Source: Tepidamorphaceae bacterium (GTDB lineage: Bacteria; Pseudomonadota; Alphaproteobacteria; Rhizobiales; JAKSCL01). Taken from it: a stretch of DNA of 64,000 bases. A model generated the notes under the pieces. The model did not search any database and was not told where the DNA came from. It saw only the letters and a list, made by a program, of their open reading frames with translations. Below are positions 1 to 8,754 of the stretch, piece after piece. Position numbers and translations under genes: made by a program. Within the stretch, counting starts at the first letter, position 1. Every line of letters begins with the position of its first letter. Where the stretch lies: NCBI GenBank assembly GCA_028289445.1, contig JANQPO010000005.1:62001-126000 (forward strand), in the 5' to 3' direction.

Positions 1-282
1 GCATTTGGCGACGGCCGGGGGTTCTCGATCGCGAAGTCGCTGCGCAACACCGGCTTCACCGGTGTCCTGCGTGCCCACGGCCCGCTGATCGCGGATCAGG
101 CAGCGTTCGCCGAGGCGTGCGGTTTCGATGAAATTGAGATCCCCGACGATCACGCGGAGCGCCAGCCCGTCGATCAGTATGCGACCGCGCGCACGGCGTT
201 TCCGGCCCGCTATCAGGAAGCGTATGACGCAGCACCGCAGACGGTCTCGATTCTAAGCGCTCGGCACACCGCTAGGCATTAG
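1..282 (+). CDS. DUF934 family protein, C-terminal part (sulfite-reduction associated)
   Basis: This is an open frame running in from the left edge and ending at TAG 280-282; about 93 residues are visible. It begins in a stretch reading FGDGRGFSIAKSLR, followed by GFTGVLRAHG and a DQAAFAEACGFDEIEI segment. That pattern matches the DUF934 (COG3749) family as I know it. The family is usually encoded next to sulfite reductase and PAPS reductase genes and is thought to support assimilatory sulfate reduction; its biochemical role is not settled. The expected partner genes would lie to the left, outside the window. The gene converges on the ligase gene, with a 13-base gap. The C-terminal tail after the conserved core is short and rich in Ala and Arg. 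Confidence 0.75.
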   Translation, partial: AFGDGRGFSIAKSLRNTGFTGVLRAHGPLIADQAAFAEACGFDEIEIPDDHAERQPVDQYATARTAFPARYQEAYDAAPQTVSILSARHTARH

Positions 283-295
283 CGCCAGCAACTGG

Positions 296-1867
296 TCAAT
301 CCAAAAGCGCGGTCAACGCCTCTAGCGTATCGGCTTCTCCCGGCGGCTTGTCGTCGCGGATGCGGTGAATGCGCGGAAAACGCATCGCCACCCCACTTTT
401 GTGCCGGGTTGAGCGGTTGAGACCCTCGAACGCGACTTCCAAAACGAGCCCATGGTCCGGTTCCGCACGGACGGATCGGACGGGGCCGAACCGCTCCACC
501 GTGTTGTCGCGCACATATTTGTCGAGCCGTTTCAATTCCTCGTCGGTGAAACCGAAATAGGCTTTTCCGACCGGCACCAGTTCCTGCCCGTTGTCGCCGG
601 GCCGCCAGACGCCGAACGTATAGTCCGAATAAAACGACGATCGCTTGCCGTGACCGCGTTGGGCGTAGAGCAGAACGACATCGATCAGAAACGGATCGCG
701 CTTCCATTTGAACCACGGTCCCTTGGGCCGGCCGGGCTGGTAGAGCGAGTCCCAGCGCTTCAGCATCAGCCCCTCGATCGCCGCATGCGGCGGGCTTTCG
801 CGGTGTGCCGCTAAGTCATCCAATGACGCGAACGGTACCAGCGGCGAAAGGTCGAGCCGTTCGCCGCCATGTCGGGCGATAAAGGCCTCCAAGCGATTTC
901 GTCGCACTTGAAAGGGCTCGCCGCGCAGGTCATTGCCGTCGGCCGTAAGCAAATCATAGGCGCGAATGAAAGCCGGATGACTGGCGAGCAGCTTGTTCGA
1001 CACGGTCTTTCGGTTGAGCCGCTGCTGGAGGTCGCCGAACGGCGCCACGTCGCGTTCCGTATCCGGGCGCATGACGAGAAGCTCACCGTCGATAGCGCCC
1101 TCGAAATCGAGTGCGTCTAGTACGTCGGGAAAGGCGTCCGAGATATCATCGCCCGTCCGCGAATAGAGCCGCCGCTCACCGCCCTCGGCCGCCGCCTGGA
1201 CCCTAATCCCGTCCCATTTCCATTCGGCCGCGAACTCTTCTGGCGCGATCGCAAGCTTACCGGCAATGTCGGCGTCCGCGCGCTCCGCTTTTTCCATCAG
1301 AGGATGGGCAAGCATGACTGGCCGGAACGGCGCGCTATGATTGGGCGCCGGCTTGTCGCCGCGGTCCTCCAACCAAGCAAAGAGATCGAGGTAGGGTGGC
1401 TCCAATCCATGCCAAAGCTCTTCAATCTCGACGATGTCCTTGCCGCCGAACTGCGCCAGTGCCTGTTTGGCAAGCCGTGCCGAGACACCGATCCTCAGCC
1501 CGCCCATGACGAGGCCGGGACCATCGGAACGCGACGCCTGATGAAGGGTTTCCACGACGTCGGCAACGGTCGGCACCCGATTGGCACGGGTCTCTGCTTC
1601 CGGCCAGACCAGTGAGACAGTCTCCGCCAGATCGCCGACATAGTCGTAGGAATAGGCAAAGAGCACCTGGTCGAGACGCTCCTCGACTAGCGTGCGGATC
1701 ATGGCGGGCTTCACCGAGGCAATCTCCAGATCGCGGGTGATACCCGCCAGTGCGTAGCCACGATCCGGGTCGGGTGTGTCGCGGAAATAGTCAACTAGAA
1801 GGCGCAGCTTGCCGTTACGCTGCGGGGTCAAAACCAGCCGATCGAGGAGGGCGGCGAAGCGGTTCAT
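296..1867 (-). CDS. ATP-dependent DNA ligase of the ligase/helicase/exonuclease/PdeM repair cluster
   Basis: The 523-residue protein has an N-terminal ligase domain (about 1-190), an adenylation domain with motif I EWKWDGIR (nucleophile Lys217), motif III-like AIDGELLV, and downstream IEGLMLKRWD and GPWFKWKRDP motifs. It ends in an OB-fold region with RIHRIRDDK near the C-terminus. The reaction is ATP-dependent nick sealing through an enzyme-AMP intermediate. The length and layout fit the family named for its cluster with a helicase, an exonuclease and a phosphoesterase (TIGR04120 type). Its start overlaps the stop of the upstream exonuclease gene by four bases (ATGA), so the two are translationally coupled. 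No Ku or primase domain is seen, which argues against LigD-type end joining. Confidence 0.93.
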   Translation of the reverse strand: MNRFAALLDRLVLTPQRNGKLRLLVDYFRDTPDPDRGYALAGITRDLEIASVKPAMIRTLVEERLDQVLFAYSYDYVGDLAETVSLVWPEAETRANRVPTVADVVETLHQASRSDGPGLVMGGLRIGVSARLAKQALAQFGGKDIVEIEELWHGLEPPYLDLFAWLEDRGDKPAPNHSAPFRPVMLAHPLMEKAERADADIAGKLAIAPEEFAAEWKWDGIRVQAAAEGGERRLYSRTGDDISDAFPDVLDALDFEGAIDGELLVMRPDTERDVAPFGDLQQRLNRKTVSNKLLASHPAFIRAYDLLTADGNDLRGEPFQVRRNRLEAFIARHGGERLDLSPLVPFASLDDLAAHRESPPHAAIEGLMLKRWDSLYQPGRPKGPWFKWKRDPFLIDVVLLYAQRGHGKRSSFYSDYTFGVWRPGDNGQELVPVGKAYFGFTDEELKRLDKYVRDNTVERFGPVRSVRAEPDHGLVLEVAFEGLNRSTRHKSGVAMRFPRIHRIRDDKPPGEADTLEALTALLD

Positions 1868-2874
1868 TCGCTTTCATCCTCATAGCCGACGATATTGAGC
1901 GGCCGGGCAGCGATCCCTTGAAGCTCGCACCAGCGCACCAGTGCTTCCTCGCGGCCATGGGTCACCCAGACCTCGGACGGACCGATTTCGGTTATCGTGT
2001 CCGTCAGCTCGTCCCAGTCCGCGTGGTCGGAAAGAATCAGCGGCAGTTCAACACCGCGTTGCTTCGCCCGTTGGCGGATACGCATCCAGCCGGACGCGAA
2101 AGCGGGAAGGGGATCAGGAAACCGGCGCGCCCATTTGTCGTTCAATGAGGCTGGCGGCGCGACGATGACCGCGCCGGCGAATTGGTCCTTGTCATTGGTC
2201 TCAACAGTTGCCGGCAGGAGAGGCCCGAGGCTCACACCTTCGGATTCATAAAGATTGCAAAGCTTTTCGAGCGCGCCGTGGATATAGATCGGGGCATCAT
2301 AGCCGGCATCGCGCAGCATGCGGATGACGCGCTGCGCCTTGCCGAGCGAGTAGGCACCGACCAGATGGGCGCGCTCCGTAAATTGCTGAAGCGAGGTCAA
2401 CAGCTTGGCGATTTCATCGCCGGCATCGGGATGGCGAAAGACTGGCAAGGCGAAGGTTGCTTCCGTGATGAAAACGTCGCAGGGCACCGGGACGAACGGC
2501 GCGCAGGTCGGGTCGGCCGCGCGCTTGTAGTCGCCCGAAGCGACAATCCGCAGCCCATTCTTTTCCACGGCGATTTGCGCAGATCCCAACACATGGCCGG
2601 CCGGATGGAACGTCACATTGACCCCGTTGACCGTTGTCGCCTTGCCGAACACCGCCGCATCAGCGCGACCGGTAAACCCATCGCCATAGCGCGCCGCCAT
2701 GATCGTCAGTGTTTCCGGTGTTGCGAGCACAGCGCCATGACCGGGGCGGGCGTGATCGGCATGTCCGTGTGTCACCAATGCCCGATCAACCGCACGAACC
2801 GGGTCGATGTAGAAATCGCCCGACGGGCAATAGAGCCCTGCCGGTGTCGGGTGAAGGAGGTCTTCGGCGCGCAT
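1864..2874 (-). CDS. Ligase-associated DNA exonuclease (metallo-beta-lactamase/beta-CASP fold)
   Basis: With the start placed at ATG 2874 (MRAEDLLHPTPAG) the protein has 336 residues. An upstream in-frame start at 2922 would add 16 residues that do not look conserved. The metal-binding motif THGHADH lies near residues 35-41, and later histidines and aspartates include the HVLGSAQI region, SGDYKRA and LSDHADW, as expected for a beta-CASP nuclease. The protein belongs to the ligase-associated exonuclease group (TIGR04122 type) related to SNM1/Artemis and CPSF73 enzymes, and would process DNA ends before ligation. It is the first gene of a two-gene minus-strand unit with the ligase. No Shine-Dalgarno is obvious; a perfect 12-bp palindrome sits 4-15 bases upstream. 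Confidence 0.9.
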   Translation of the reverse strand: MRAEDLLHPTPAGLYCPSGDFYIDPVRAVDRALVTHGHADHARPGHGAVLATPETLTIMAARYGDGFTGRADAAVFGKATTVNGVNVTFHPAGHVLGSAQIAVEKNGLRIVASGDYKRAADPTCAPFVPVPCDVFITEATFALPVFRHPDAGDEIAKLLTSLQQFTERAHLVGAYSLGKAQRVIRMLRDAGYDAPIYIHGALEKLCNLYESEGVSLGPLLPATVETNDKDQFAGAVIVAPPASLNDKWARRFPDPLPAFASGWMRIRQRAKQRGVELPLILSDHADWDELTDTITEIGPSEVWVTHGREEALVRWCELQGIAARPLNIVGYEDESE

Positions 2875-2877
2875 GAT

Positions 2878-2889
2878 CGCTATATAGCG
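2878..2889. promoter_or_regulatory. Perfect palindrome between the divergent repair gene pairs
   Basis: CGCTATATAGCG is a perfect 12-bp palindrome. It lies 3 bases outside the exonuclease start and 62 bases before the likely helicase start, in the only intergenic space of the divergent cluster. It contains a TATATA core that could also serve as a -10 element. It could be an operator shared by both gene pairs; this is inference from position only. Confidence 0.35.
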
Positions 2890-2951
2890 CGGATGGATTG
2901 GAAACTTCACCCAAGCCTTCAATGCTGCCAGGGACTGCGTATAGTTCGCCC

Positions 2952-5462
2952 ATGCTTGATCTAAGCGATGCCGTCGATCCGGTCCTGCCGCCCCGCTTTA
3001 CCGACTGGTTTGAAAGCCGGGGATGGGCACCGCGGGCCCATCAGTTGGCGCTCTTGGATCACGCCCGGGCTGGGCGCTCTGCTCTTCTGATCGCGCCCAC
3101 TGGGGCCGGCAAGACGCTGGCCGGCTTTTTGCCGAGCTTGATCGATCTGGCTGACCGCAAGCCCATCAAGCCTGGCGAGCACCGCAGCCTTCACACGCTC
3201 TACATCTCGCCGCTGAAGGCGCTCGCCGTGGATATCGCGCGCAATCTGGAAGCGCCGGTCGCCGAGATGGGTCTACCGATAACGGTCGAGACTCGCACCG
3301 GCGATACGCCAGGCCACAAACGTCAGCGCCAGCGCCGCGTGCCGCCAGATATCTTGATGACCACGCCGGAACAGGTCGCACTTCTGATCGCCAATGGCGA
3401 TGCGCCGCGTTTCTTTAAAAGCCTGAAGACTGTCATCCTTGACGAGCTTCACGCCTTGGTCACCTCCAAGCGCGGCGATCTCTTGTCTTTGGGCCTGGCG
3501 CGCCTGCGCACTCTGGCGCCCGACTTGCGAACGGTCGGCCTCTCCGCGACGGTCGCCAATCCCGACGATTTGCGCAGCTATCTGGTGGCACAAGATGGCA
3601 GCACGCCGCTCGCTGACATCGTCGTCGCCGAAGGTGGCGCCGACGCCGACTTGTCCATCCTTTCGTCCGATGAACGGTTGCCCTGGTCGGGCCACTCGGC
3701 ACGCTACGCCTTTGAGGAGATCTACGACGCGATCAGGCGGCACAAGACGACCCTGGTCTTTGTCAACACCCGCTCCCAGGCGGAGATGATCTTCCAGGCG
3801 CTGTGGCACATCAACGAGGACGATCTGCCGATCGCACTTCATCACGGCTCGCTCGACGCGGGCCAGCGCCGTAAGGTCGAGGCGGCGATGACCCGTGGCG
3901 ATCTCCGCGCCGTGGTCTGCACTTCCACCCTCGATCTCGGCATTGACTGGGGCGATGTCGACCTGGTGGTCAACGTCGGCGCGCCGAAGGGTGCATCGCG
4001 GCTGGCCCAGCGGATCGGGCGCGCCAACCACCGCATGGACGAACCGTCAAAGGCGCTGCTGGTTCCCGCCAACCGGTTCGAGGTGCTGGAATGCCGTGCC
4101 GCTCTCGATGCCGCAAAGGCCGGTGAACAGGATACGCCACCGCTACGAACAGGCGCGCTCGATGTCTTGGCTCAGCATGTGCTCGGCTGCGCCGTGGCCG
4201 CGCCCTTCGATGCCGACCAGCTTTTTGCCGAGGTCAAGACCGCGATCCCCTATCGCGACCTTGAGCGCAATGCGTTCGACCGGATCGTCGACTTCGTCGC
4301 GACCGGCGGCTATGCGCTTAAGTCCTATGACCGCTACGCCCGCATTCGCCGGCGCCAAGATGGTCTGTGGCGCGTCGCCAATCCGCAGATTGCCCAACAA
4401 TACCGATTGAACGTCGGCACAATCGTGGAAATGCCGATGCTGAAAGTGCGCTGGGCACGACGGGCAGGGGGCACTGGCCCGCTCCGGTCAGGACCGCCGC
4501 TCGGGCAAATCGAGGAGTATTTCCTAGAGACGTTGGCGCCCGGAGACACATTTCTGTTCTCGGGCCAGGTCTTGAAACTGGAGGCCATACAGGACCAGGA
4601 CGCACTGGTATCGAAAGCACCAGGTACCGATCCCAAAATTCCGGCCTATGCGGGCGGCAAATTCCCGCTGTCCACGTATCTGGCCGACCGGGTACGGGTC
4701 ATGCTCGGATCGCCGAAGGCGTGGGACGGATTGCCGCATCAGGTGCGCGATTGGCTGAAGATCCAGCGCCTGCGCTCGGTCATCCCCAAGCGCGATCAGC
4801 TTCTGGTCGAGACCTTTCCGCGCGGCTCGAAATTCTATCTGGTTTGCTATCCCTTCGAAGGTCGCCTCGCCAATCAATCGCTCGGGATGCTCTTAACCCG
4901 ACGTCTGGAGCGCGCCCGCGCCCGTCCGATGGGCTTCGTTGCCTCGGAGTATGCGCTCGCCATTTGGGGCCTGCGGGATATTGGTCAGATGCTGGCGCGG
5001 GATCAGCTATCGATTGACGCGCTCTTCGACGAGGACATGCTTGGCGACGATCTCGATGCTTGGATGGCCGAGTCCTATCTTTTGAAGCGGACATTTCGCG
5101 CTTGTGCGATCATCGCTGGACTGATCGAGCAGCGTCATCCGGGCAAGGAGAAGACCGGCCGGCAGATGACCGTCTCCTCAGACCTCATCTACGACGTGCT
5201 GCGCGAGCACGAGCCGGATCATATCCTCATGCAAGCAACCTGGGCCGACGCGGCGACGGGACTTCTCGATATCAGCCGACTTGGATCGATGCTGTCGCGG
5301 GTGAAGGGGCGAATCGTGCATAAACGGCTTGACCGTGTTTCGCCGCTGGCCGTTCCGGTGATGTTGGAGATTGGCCGCGAGCCGGTCTTCGGCGAAGCAC
5401 AGGACGCGATTCTTGCCGAAGCGGCGGACGTCTTGATCGAAGAGGCGATGCAACTGGTATGA
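2952..5462 (+). CDS. Ligase-associated DEXH-box helicase, Lhr-Core type
   Basis: From ATG 2952 the protein has 836 residues. An in-frame TTG at 2898 would extend it into the divergent exonuclease gene, so I prefer 2952. Visible motifs are the Walker A APTGAGKT (Lys54), DELH in VILDELHAL near residue 162, the SAT motif GLSATVANP, the C-terminal RecA motifs STLDLGIDWGDVD and QRIGRANH near residue 353, and then the long winged-helix/Lhr-specific C-terminal region. This is the Lhr-Core superfamily 2 helicase found with the ATP-dependent ligase (TIGR04121 type), a 3'-5' translocase in characterised homologues. It overlaps pdeM by four bases (ATGA). Confidence 0.93.
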   Translation: MLDLSDAVDPVLPPRFTDWFESRGWAPRAHQLALLDHARAGRSALLIAPTGAGKTLAGFLPSLIDLADRKPIKPGEHRSLHTLYISPLKALAVDIARNLEAPVAEMGLPITVETRTGDTPGHKRQRQRRVPPDILMTTPEQVALLIANGDAPRFFKSLKTVILDELHALVTSKRGDLLSLGLARLRTLAPDLRTVGLSATVANPDDLRSYLVAQDGSTPLADIVVAEGGADADLSILSSDERLPWSGHSARYAFEEIYDAIRRHKTTLVFVNTRSQAEMIFQALWHINEDDLPIALHHGSLDAGQRRKVEAAMTRGDLRAVVCTSTLDLGIDWGDVDLVVNVGAPKGASRLAQRIGRANHRMDEPSKALLVPANRFEVLECRAALDAAKAGEQDTPPLRTGALDVLAQHVLGCAVAAPFDADQLFAEVKTAIPYRDLERNAFDRIVDFVATGGYALKSYDRYARIRRRQDGLWRVANPQIAQQYRLNVGTIVEMPMLKVRWARRAGGTGPLRSGPPLGQIEEYFLETLAPGDTFLFSGQVLKLEAIQDQDALVSKAPGTDPKIPAYAGGKFPLSTYLADRVRVMLGSPKAWDGLPHQVRDWLKIQRLRSVIPKRDQLLVETFPRGSKFYLVCYPFEGRLANQSLGMLLTRRLERARARPMGFVASEYALAIWGLRDIGQMLARDQLSIDALFDEDMLGDDLDAWMAESYLLKRTFRACAIIAGLIEQRHPGKEKTGRQMTVSSDLIYDVLREHEPDHILMQATWADAATGLLDISRLGSMLSRVKGRIVHKRLDRVSPLAVPVMLEIGREPVFGEAQDAILAEAADVLIEEAMQLV

Positions 5463-6187
5463 CGGCAGTAGAATACGCCTCCGGTCCTGAGGAGCAGATC
5501 GACGAAACGCCGCTCACCGTTGCCGGCGTCGGCCTGATGCCGTTTTGCGACGGCACGCTCTATTGGCCCGGCGAGGACATGCTGATCGTCTCGGACCTGC
5601 ATTTCGAGAAGGCTTCGTCCTATGCCGCGCGCGGCACGTTTCTGCCGCCCTACGATACTGCGGCAACCCTGTTGAAGCTGGCTCGCCGTATCGCGCTCGT
5701 CGATCCCAAGCGCGTGGTGACGCTGGGCGATAACTTTCACGATCGGCGCGGCGGCGAGCGCCTTGGCGAGCGTGATCGAGAGACGCTGGCGACGCTGCAA
5801 AAGGGCCGCGACTGGGTGTGGATCAGCGGCAATCACGATCCAGTCCCTCAGGTCGGCCTTAGCGGCGAGTGGTGCGAGACCCTGTCGGTGGGTCCTTTGA
5901 TCTTTCGCCATGAACCGACTGCCGGCCGCTGCACCGGCGAACTTGCCGGGCACCTTCACCCCAGTGCCCGTGTCCGCGGTCGGCGTGGCAGCGTGCGCCG
6001 AGCCTGCTTTGCCGGCGACGGCACCCGGCTCGTCCTGCCGGCCTTCGGTTCAATGACCGGCGGGCTTAATGTCTTGGATACGGCGTTTCAGCCGCTGTTC
6101 AACCCCACAGTGCTCAAAGTCTGGGTTCTGGGGCAGGACCGCGTCTATGGCGTCCATGGCGACCGATTGGCCGGCGATAGGCGTTAG
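5459..6187 (+). CDS. pdeM: Ligase-associated DNA damage response phosphoesterase PdeM
   Basis: The 242-residue calcineurin-like metallophosphoesterase carries the metal-binding blocks SDLHFEK (Asp46, His48), LGDNFHD, SGNHDP and AGHLHP, spaced as in the PdeM family (TIGR04123 type). Homologues have Mn-dependent phosphodiesterase or nuclease activity. It is translationally coupled to the helicase and completes the four-protein repair set. The stop codon TAG (6185-6187) is also the first three bases of the inverted-repeat element at 6185-6457, so the native C-terminus may have been truncated or altered by the insertion. The last clearly family-like block ends some 40-50 residues earlier. Confidence 0.92.
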   Translation: MTAVEYASGPEEQIDETPLTVAGVGLMPFCDGTLYWPGEDMLIVSDLHFEKASSYAARGTFLPPYDTAATLLKLARRIALVDPKRVVTLGDNFHDRRGGERLGERDRETLATLQKGRDWVWISGNHDPVPQVGLSGEWCETLSVGPLIFRHEPTAGRCTGELAGHLHPSARVRGRRGSVRRACFAGDGTRLVLPAFGSMTGGLNVLDTAFQPLFNPTVLKVWVLGQDRVYGVHGDRLAGDRR

Positions 6188-6457
6188 ACCCTATCAGGCT
6201 TTAGTTGGATCAATTCTGTTTCGCGATTGGCGAGACGATCCGGTGGTGAAACGGGCGACGCGCGGTGCCGGCCCACCTGGCAAGACCGGTTCGCCGCCGG
6301 GCGGCCGCCAATCGGAAACCCGAAGGGACGGGCGCTTTTGCGCAAATATCGGCGCGAAGTCCCTCGACCGTATCCCGATACGCTCTTCGGTCCTTCACTT
6401 GATCTTGCCACGAAACCGCCCGGTCAGAATGGTTCAATCAAAGCCTGATAGGGTCTA
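6185..6457. repeat. 273-bp terminal-inverted-repeat element (MITE-like) between convergent genes
   Basis: The left end TAGACCCTATCAGGCTTT (6185-6202) is matched perfectly by the reverse complement of 6440-6457. The similarity continues imperfectly for roughly 15 more bases on each side (GTTGGATCAATTCTG against GATTGAACCATTCTG). The interior has no convincing gene; small ORFs on both strands are repeat translation. Each end begins with TAG read inward, and these TAGs are the stop codons of pdeM (plus) and of the DUF3429 gene (minus). No target-site duplication is visible. The element could also fold into a long hairpin and stop transcription from both sides. Confidence 0.75.
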
Positions 6458-6925
6458 AGCAACCTGCGGCAAAATACCGATCAGGCAAAGCACCGCGCCG
6501 AAGGTCAGCGCAACACGAAGGTCGCGGAACCAGGCGGGGATCAGACCACGGCGAAACGCCCGCACATCCCAATAGACCTGCGCGACAAACGCTGCGAGCA
6601 GCAGGGTCAAACTGGCGGCGTCCGGTAGCGCTAGCGCGCACCAGCCAGCAATCGGAGGCAAGGCGCTGAGCACGATATGACGGTTGCGGACGTCGCCGGC
6701 GAGCGGCGACAGCGCTACGCCCCAACGAATGCCGCCGAGAAACGACAAAATGACCGCGCCATAAGTCTTGGCGAGCATGGTCGGCTCAAGACCAAACGGA
6801 AGGGAAACGTCGAACCATGACGCGAGCGCCGCCACCGCGAACGGAATGAGGCCGCCATAGCCGATGATCGGCGCGAGGCCCGGCTGGCTCTCCGTCTCGA
6901 TGGCTTGGTCGGACACTTCAGTCAT
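6455..6925 (-). CDS. DUF3429 domain-containing integral membrane protein
   Basis: The 156-residue protein has a short acidic N-terminus (about 18 residues) and then four or five hydrophobic helices, with the family-like segments YGAVILSFLGGIRWG and VYWDVRAFRRGLIPAWFRDLR. These are typical of DUF3429, a small inner-membrane family of unknown function common in proteobacteria. The stop TAG lies exactly in the terminal repeat of the adjoining element, so the final residues may not be ancestral. The upstream TIGR02186 gene on the same strand ends 28 bases before the start, so the genes may be co-transcribed. Confidence 0.85.
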   Translation of the reverse strand: MTEVSDQAIETESQPGLAPIIGYGGLIPFAVAALASWFDVSLPFGLEPTMLAKTYGAVILSFLGGIRWGVALSPLAGDVRNRHIVLSALPPIAGWCALALPDAASLTLLLAAFVAQVYWDVRAFRRGLIPAWFRDLRVALTFGAVLCLIGILPQVA

Positions 6926-6953
6926 GGCCTCATCCTAGCGGAAGGCAACCAAT

Positions 6954-7712
6954 TCAGTCCTTGCGAAAGATCACGCCCGCCGCCCAGCCGGTGAAGAACG
7001 CGATCAGCACTGATGCGATGCCGTAAAGCAAAGAATACTCGTGTGCCAACTCATACATGAACTGCTCGAACCCTTCCTTGCGGACGGTGAATCCGAATGT
7101 CTCCGTCGCGAGTAGCACGCCATCCCGGAACAGATGAACGTCCCCCTTGAAGTTTCCGACCGTTACATTTTCCGGCAGCGGAATGGTGGCGGAAAACAGT
7201 GATGGGGCTAGGAATGTGACGGCGCCGGGCCGGTCATAATAAAGGCCTGCTTCTTTTTTCAGCCTGATCATGGCGTCGCGGAACAGTTTGTCTGAAAACT
7301 CCTCGTCCGAGTCCTGCGGCTGAAGGGTGAGATAGGATGTGCCGACCCCCTCGCGGGTGAGCATAATCGGGGCTGCCAAATCACCGAGCGCGCTCGAAGA
7401 GAGCATCGCATAGTATGACGGCGCGCCCGGAAACACCTCGGCCCGTCGATTAACCCAGATCCCGGCGACGCGTTCTTTCTTGCGCGTCACCACGTTGTTG
7501 CGTGGGCCGGTGACAACGATCGCGACATCATACTTGCCGCGCCGTGCCACGGTGCGGGCATCGCGCTCGATCGTCCCGAATATGGTGATCTCGCCGCCGG
7601 TGAAGCTGGAGGTGATGCCGAAATCCTTCGTCGACAGGCCGATGATGAGGGTCTCGGCGACAGCCGGGGCGGCCGACACCATGAGGGCCAAGGCGGCAAG
7701 GAGCGCGCGCAT
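6954..7712 (-). CDS. TIGR02186 family exported membrane-anchored protein
   Basis: The 252-residue protein has a signal peptide (MRALLAALALMVSAAPAVA, cleavage near residue 19), a beta-rich periplasmic domain with TKDFGITSSFTGGEITIFG and VVTGPRNNVVTRKKERVAGIWVN blocks, and a C-terminal transmembrane helix followed by a short basic tail (FRKD). This matches the alphaproteobacterial TIGR02186 family of unknown function, which is typically encoded beside a TauE/SafE permease, as here. Its start overlaps the permease stop by one base (TGATG). A role as a periplasmic partner of the permease is inferred from this coupling. Confidence 0.88.
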   Translation of the reverse strand: MRALLAALALMVSAAPAVAETLIIGLSTKDFGITSSFTGGEITIFGTIERDARTVARRGKYDVAIVVTGPRNNVVTRKKERVAGIWVNRRAEVFPGAPSYYAMLSSSALGDLAAPIMLTREGVGTSYLTLQPQDSDEEFSDKLFRDAMIRLKKEAGLYYDRPGAVTFLAPSLFSATIPLPENVTVGNFKGDVHLFRDGVLLATETFGFTVRKEGFEQFMYELAHEYSLLYGIASVLIAFFTGWAAGVIFRKD

Positions 7713-8635
7713 CAGTGCAGCCCTCCCGTGCCGATGGAGAAGAACTCGTCCGGCGTGACGATCAAATCGATGCCCAGGCGCAGGCAGACGACGAGGACGA
7801 GCAGCGCCAGCAGCGCACGCAGCTGTTCGCCGCGCAACTTATGGCCGGCGCGCGCGCCGAACTGGGCGCCGATCACACCGCCGACCATCAAGAGCAAGGC
7901 GAGGATCACATCGACGGTCTGGTTGGTCGTCGCATGAAGGATCGTCGTGAACGCGGTGACGAACACGATCTGAAACAAAGAAGTGCCGATGACCACATTG
8001 GTCGGCACCCGCAGCAGATAGATCATGGCCGGCACCATAATGAAGCCGCCGCCGACGCCCATGATCGCCGCCAAGATGCCGACGAACGCACCGAGCGTCA
8101 TCACGGGTATAACGGACAGATAGAGCTTGGACTGCTTGAACCGAACCTTGAGCGGCAAGCCGTGGATCCAGGTGTGTTGCCCTGGTTTGCGCACGGTCGC
8201 CGGCTTGCCTTTGCTCTGGCGGCGGATGGCGCCGATGCTTTCGATCAGCATCAAGCCGCCGACGATTCCCAAGAATCCGACATAGAGCAGGGAGATGATG
8301 AGATCGAGTTGACCGACCGCACGCAGGAGCCGGAACACCTCGACGCCAAGCAGCGATCCGATGAGGCCGCCGGCGAGCAGAACTAGACCAAGCTTTACAT
8401 CGACCGAGCGCCGCCTGAAATGGACGAGCGCGCCGGAAAACGACGAGGCAACGATCTGATTGGCTTCCGTCGCCACGGCGATTGCCGGTGGAATTCCGGA
8501 AAAAATCAAAAGCGGCGTCATTAGGAAACCGCCACCGACACCGAACATGCCTGACAAGAATCCGACCGCGCCGCCCATGCCCAAAATGACAAGGACGTTG
8601 ACCGTCATCTCCGCAATTGGAAGATAAATCTGCAT
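7712..8635 (-). CDS. TauE/SafE family sulfite/organosulfonate exporter-like permease
   Basis: The 307-residue membrane protein contains the duplicated TauE/SafE signature: FLSGMFGVGGGFLMTPLLIF near the N-terminus and GILAAIMGVGGGFIMVPAMIY in the second half, the two repeats separated by a cytoplasmic loop rich in Lys and Arg. About eight transmembrane helices are expected. Family members export sulfite, sulfoacetate or related anions, or import small organic acids; the substrate here is not evident. It is translationally coupled to the downstream TIGR02186 gene. A 119-base gap separates it from the PodJ-like gene on the same strand. Confidence 0.9.
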   Translation of the reverse strand: MQIYLPIAEMTVNVLVILGMGGAVGFLSGMFGVGGGFLMTPLLIFSGIPPAIAVATEANQIVASSFSGALVHFRRRSVDVKLGLVLLAGGLIGSLLGVEVFRLLRAVGQLDLIISLLYVGFLGIVGGLMLIESIGAIRRQSKGKPATVRKPGQHTWIHGLPLKVRFKQSKLYLSVIPVMTLGAFVGILAAIMGVGGGFIMVPAMIYLLRVPTNVVIGTSLFQIVFVTAFTTILHATTNQTVDVILALLLMVGGVIGAQFGARAGHKLRGEQLRALLALLVLVVCLRLGIDLIVTPDEFFSIGTGGLH

Positions 8636-8754
8636 GCCGGGCCAACGCTTTCGTGGGACGGTGTCACAACATCGCGGCGGGACGCCACGTCGTGCGGAAC
8701 CAGTGCCTTGTCCGTTAAACGCCGTGGCGAAGGGCTTGTCAAACCGCCCTGTGT

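Noticed and set aside
296..1867. LigD-type non-homologous end joining ligase
   Set aside because: No primase or phosphoesterase domain in the protein and no Ku gene; the neighbours define a different repair cluster.
6184..6437. Small minus-strand open frames inside the inverted-repeat element
   Set aside because: They are translation of the repeat and its arms; no ribosome-binding site or domain. The element contains no transposase.
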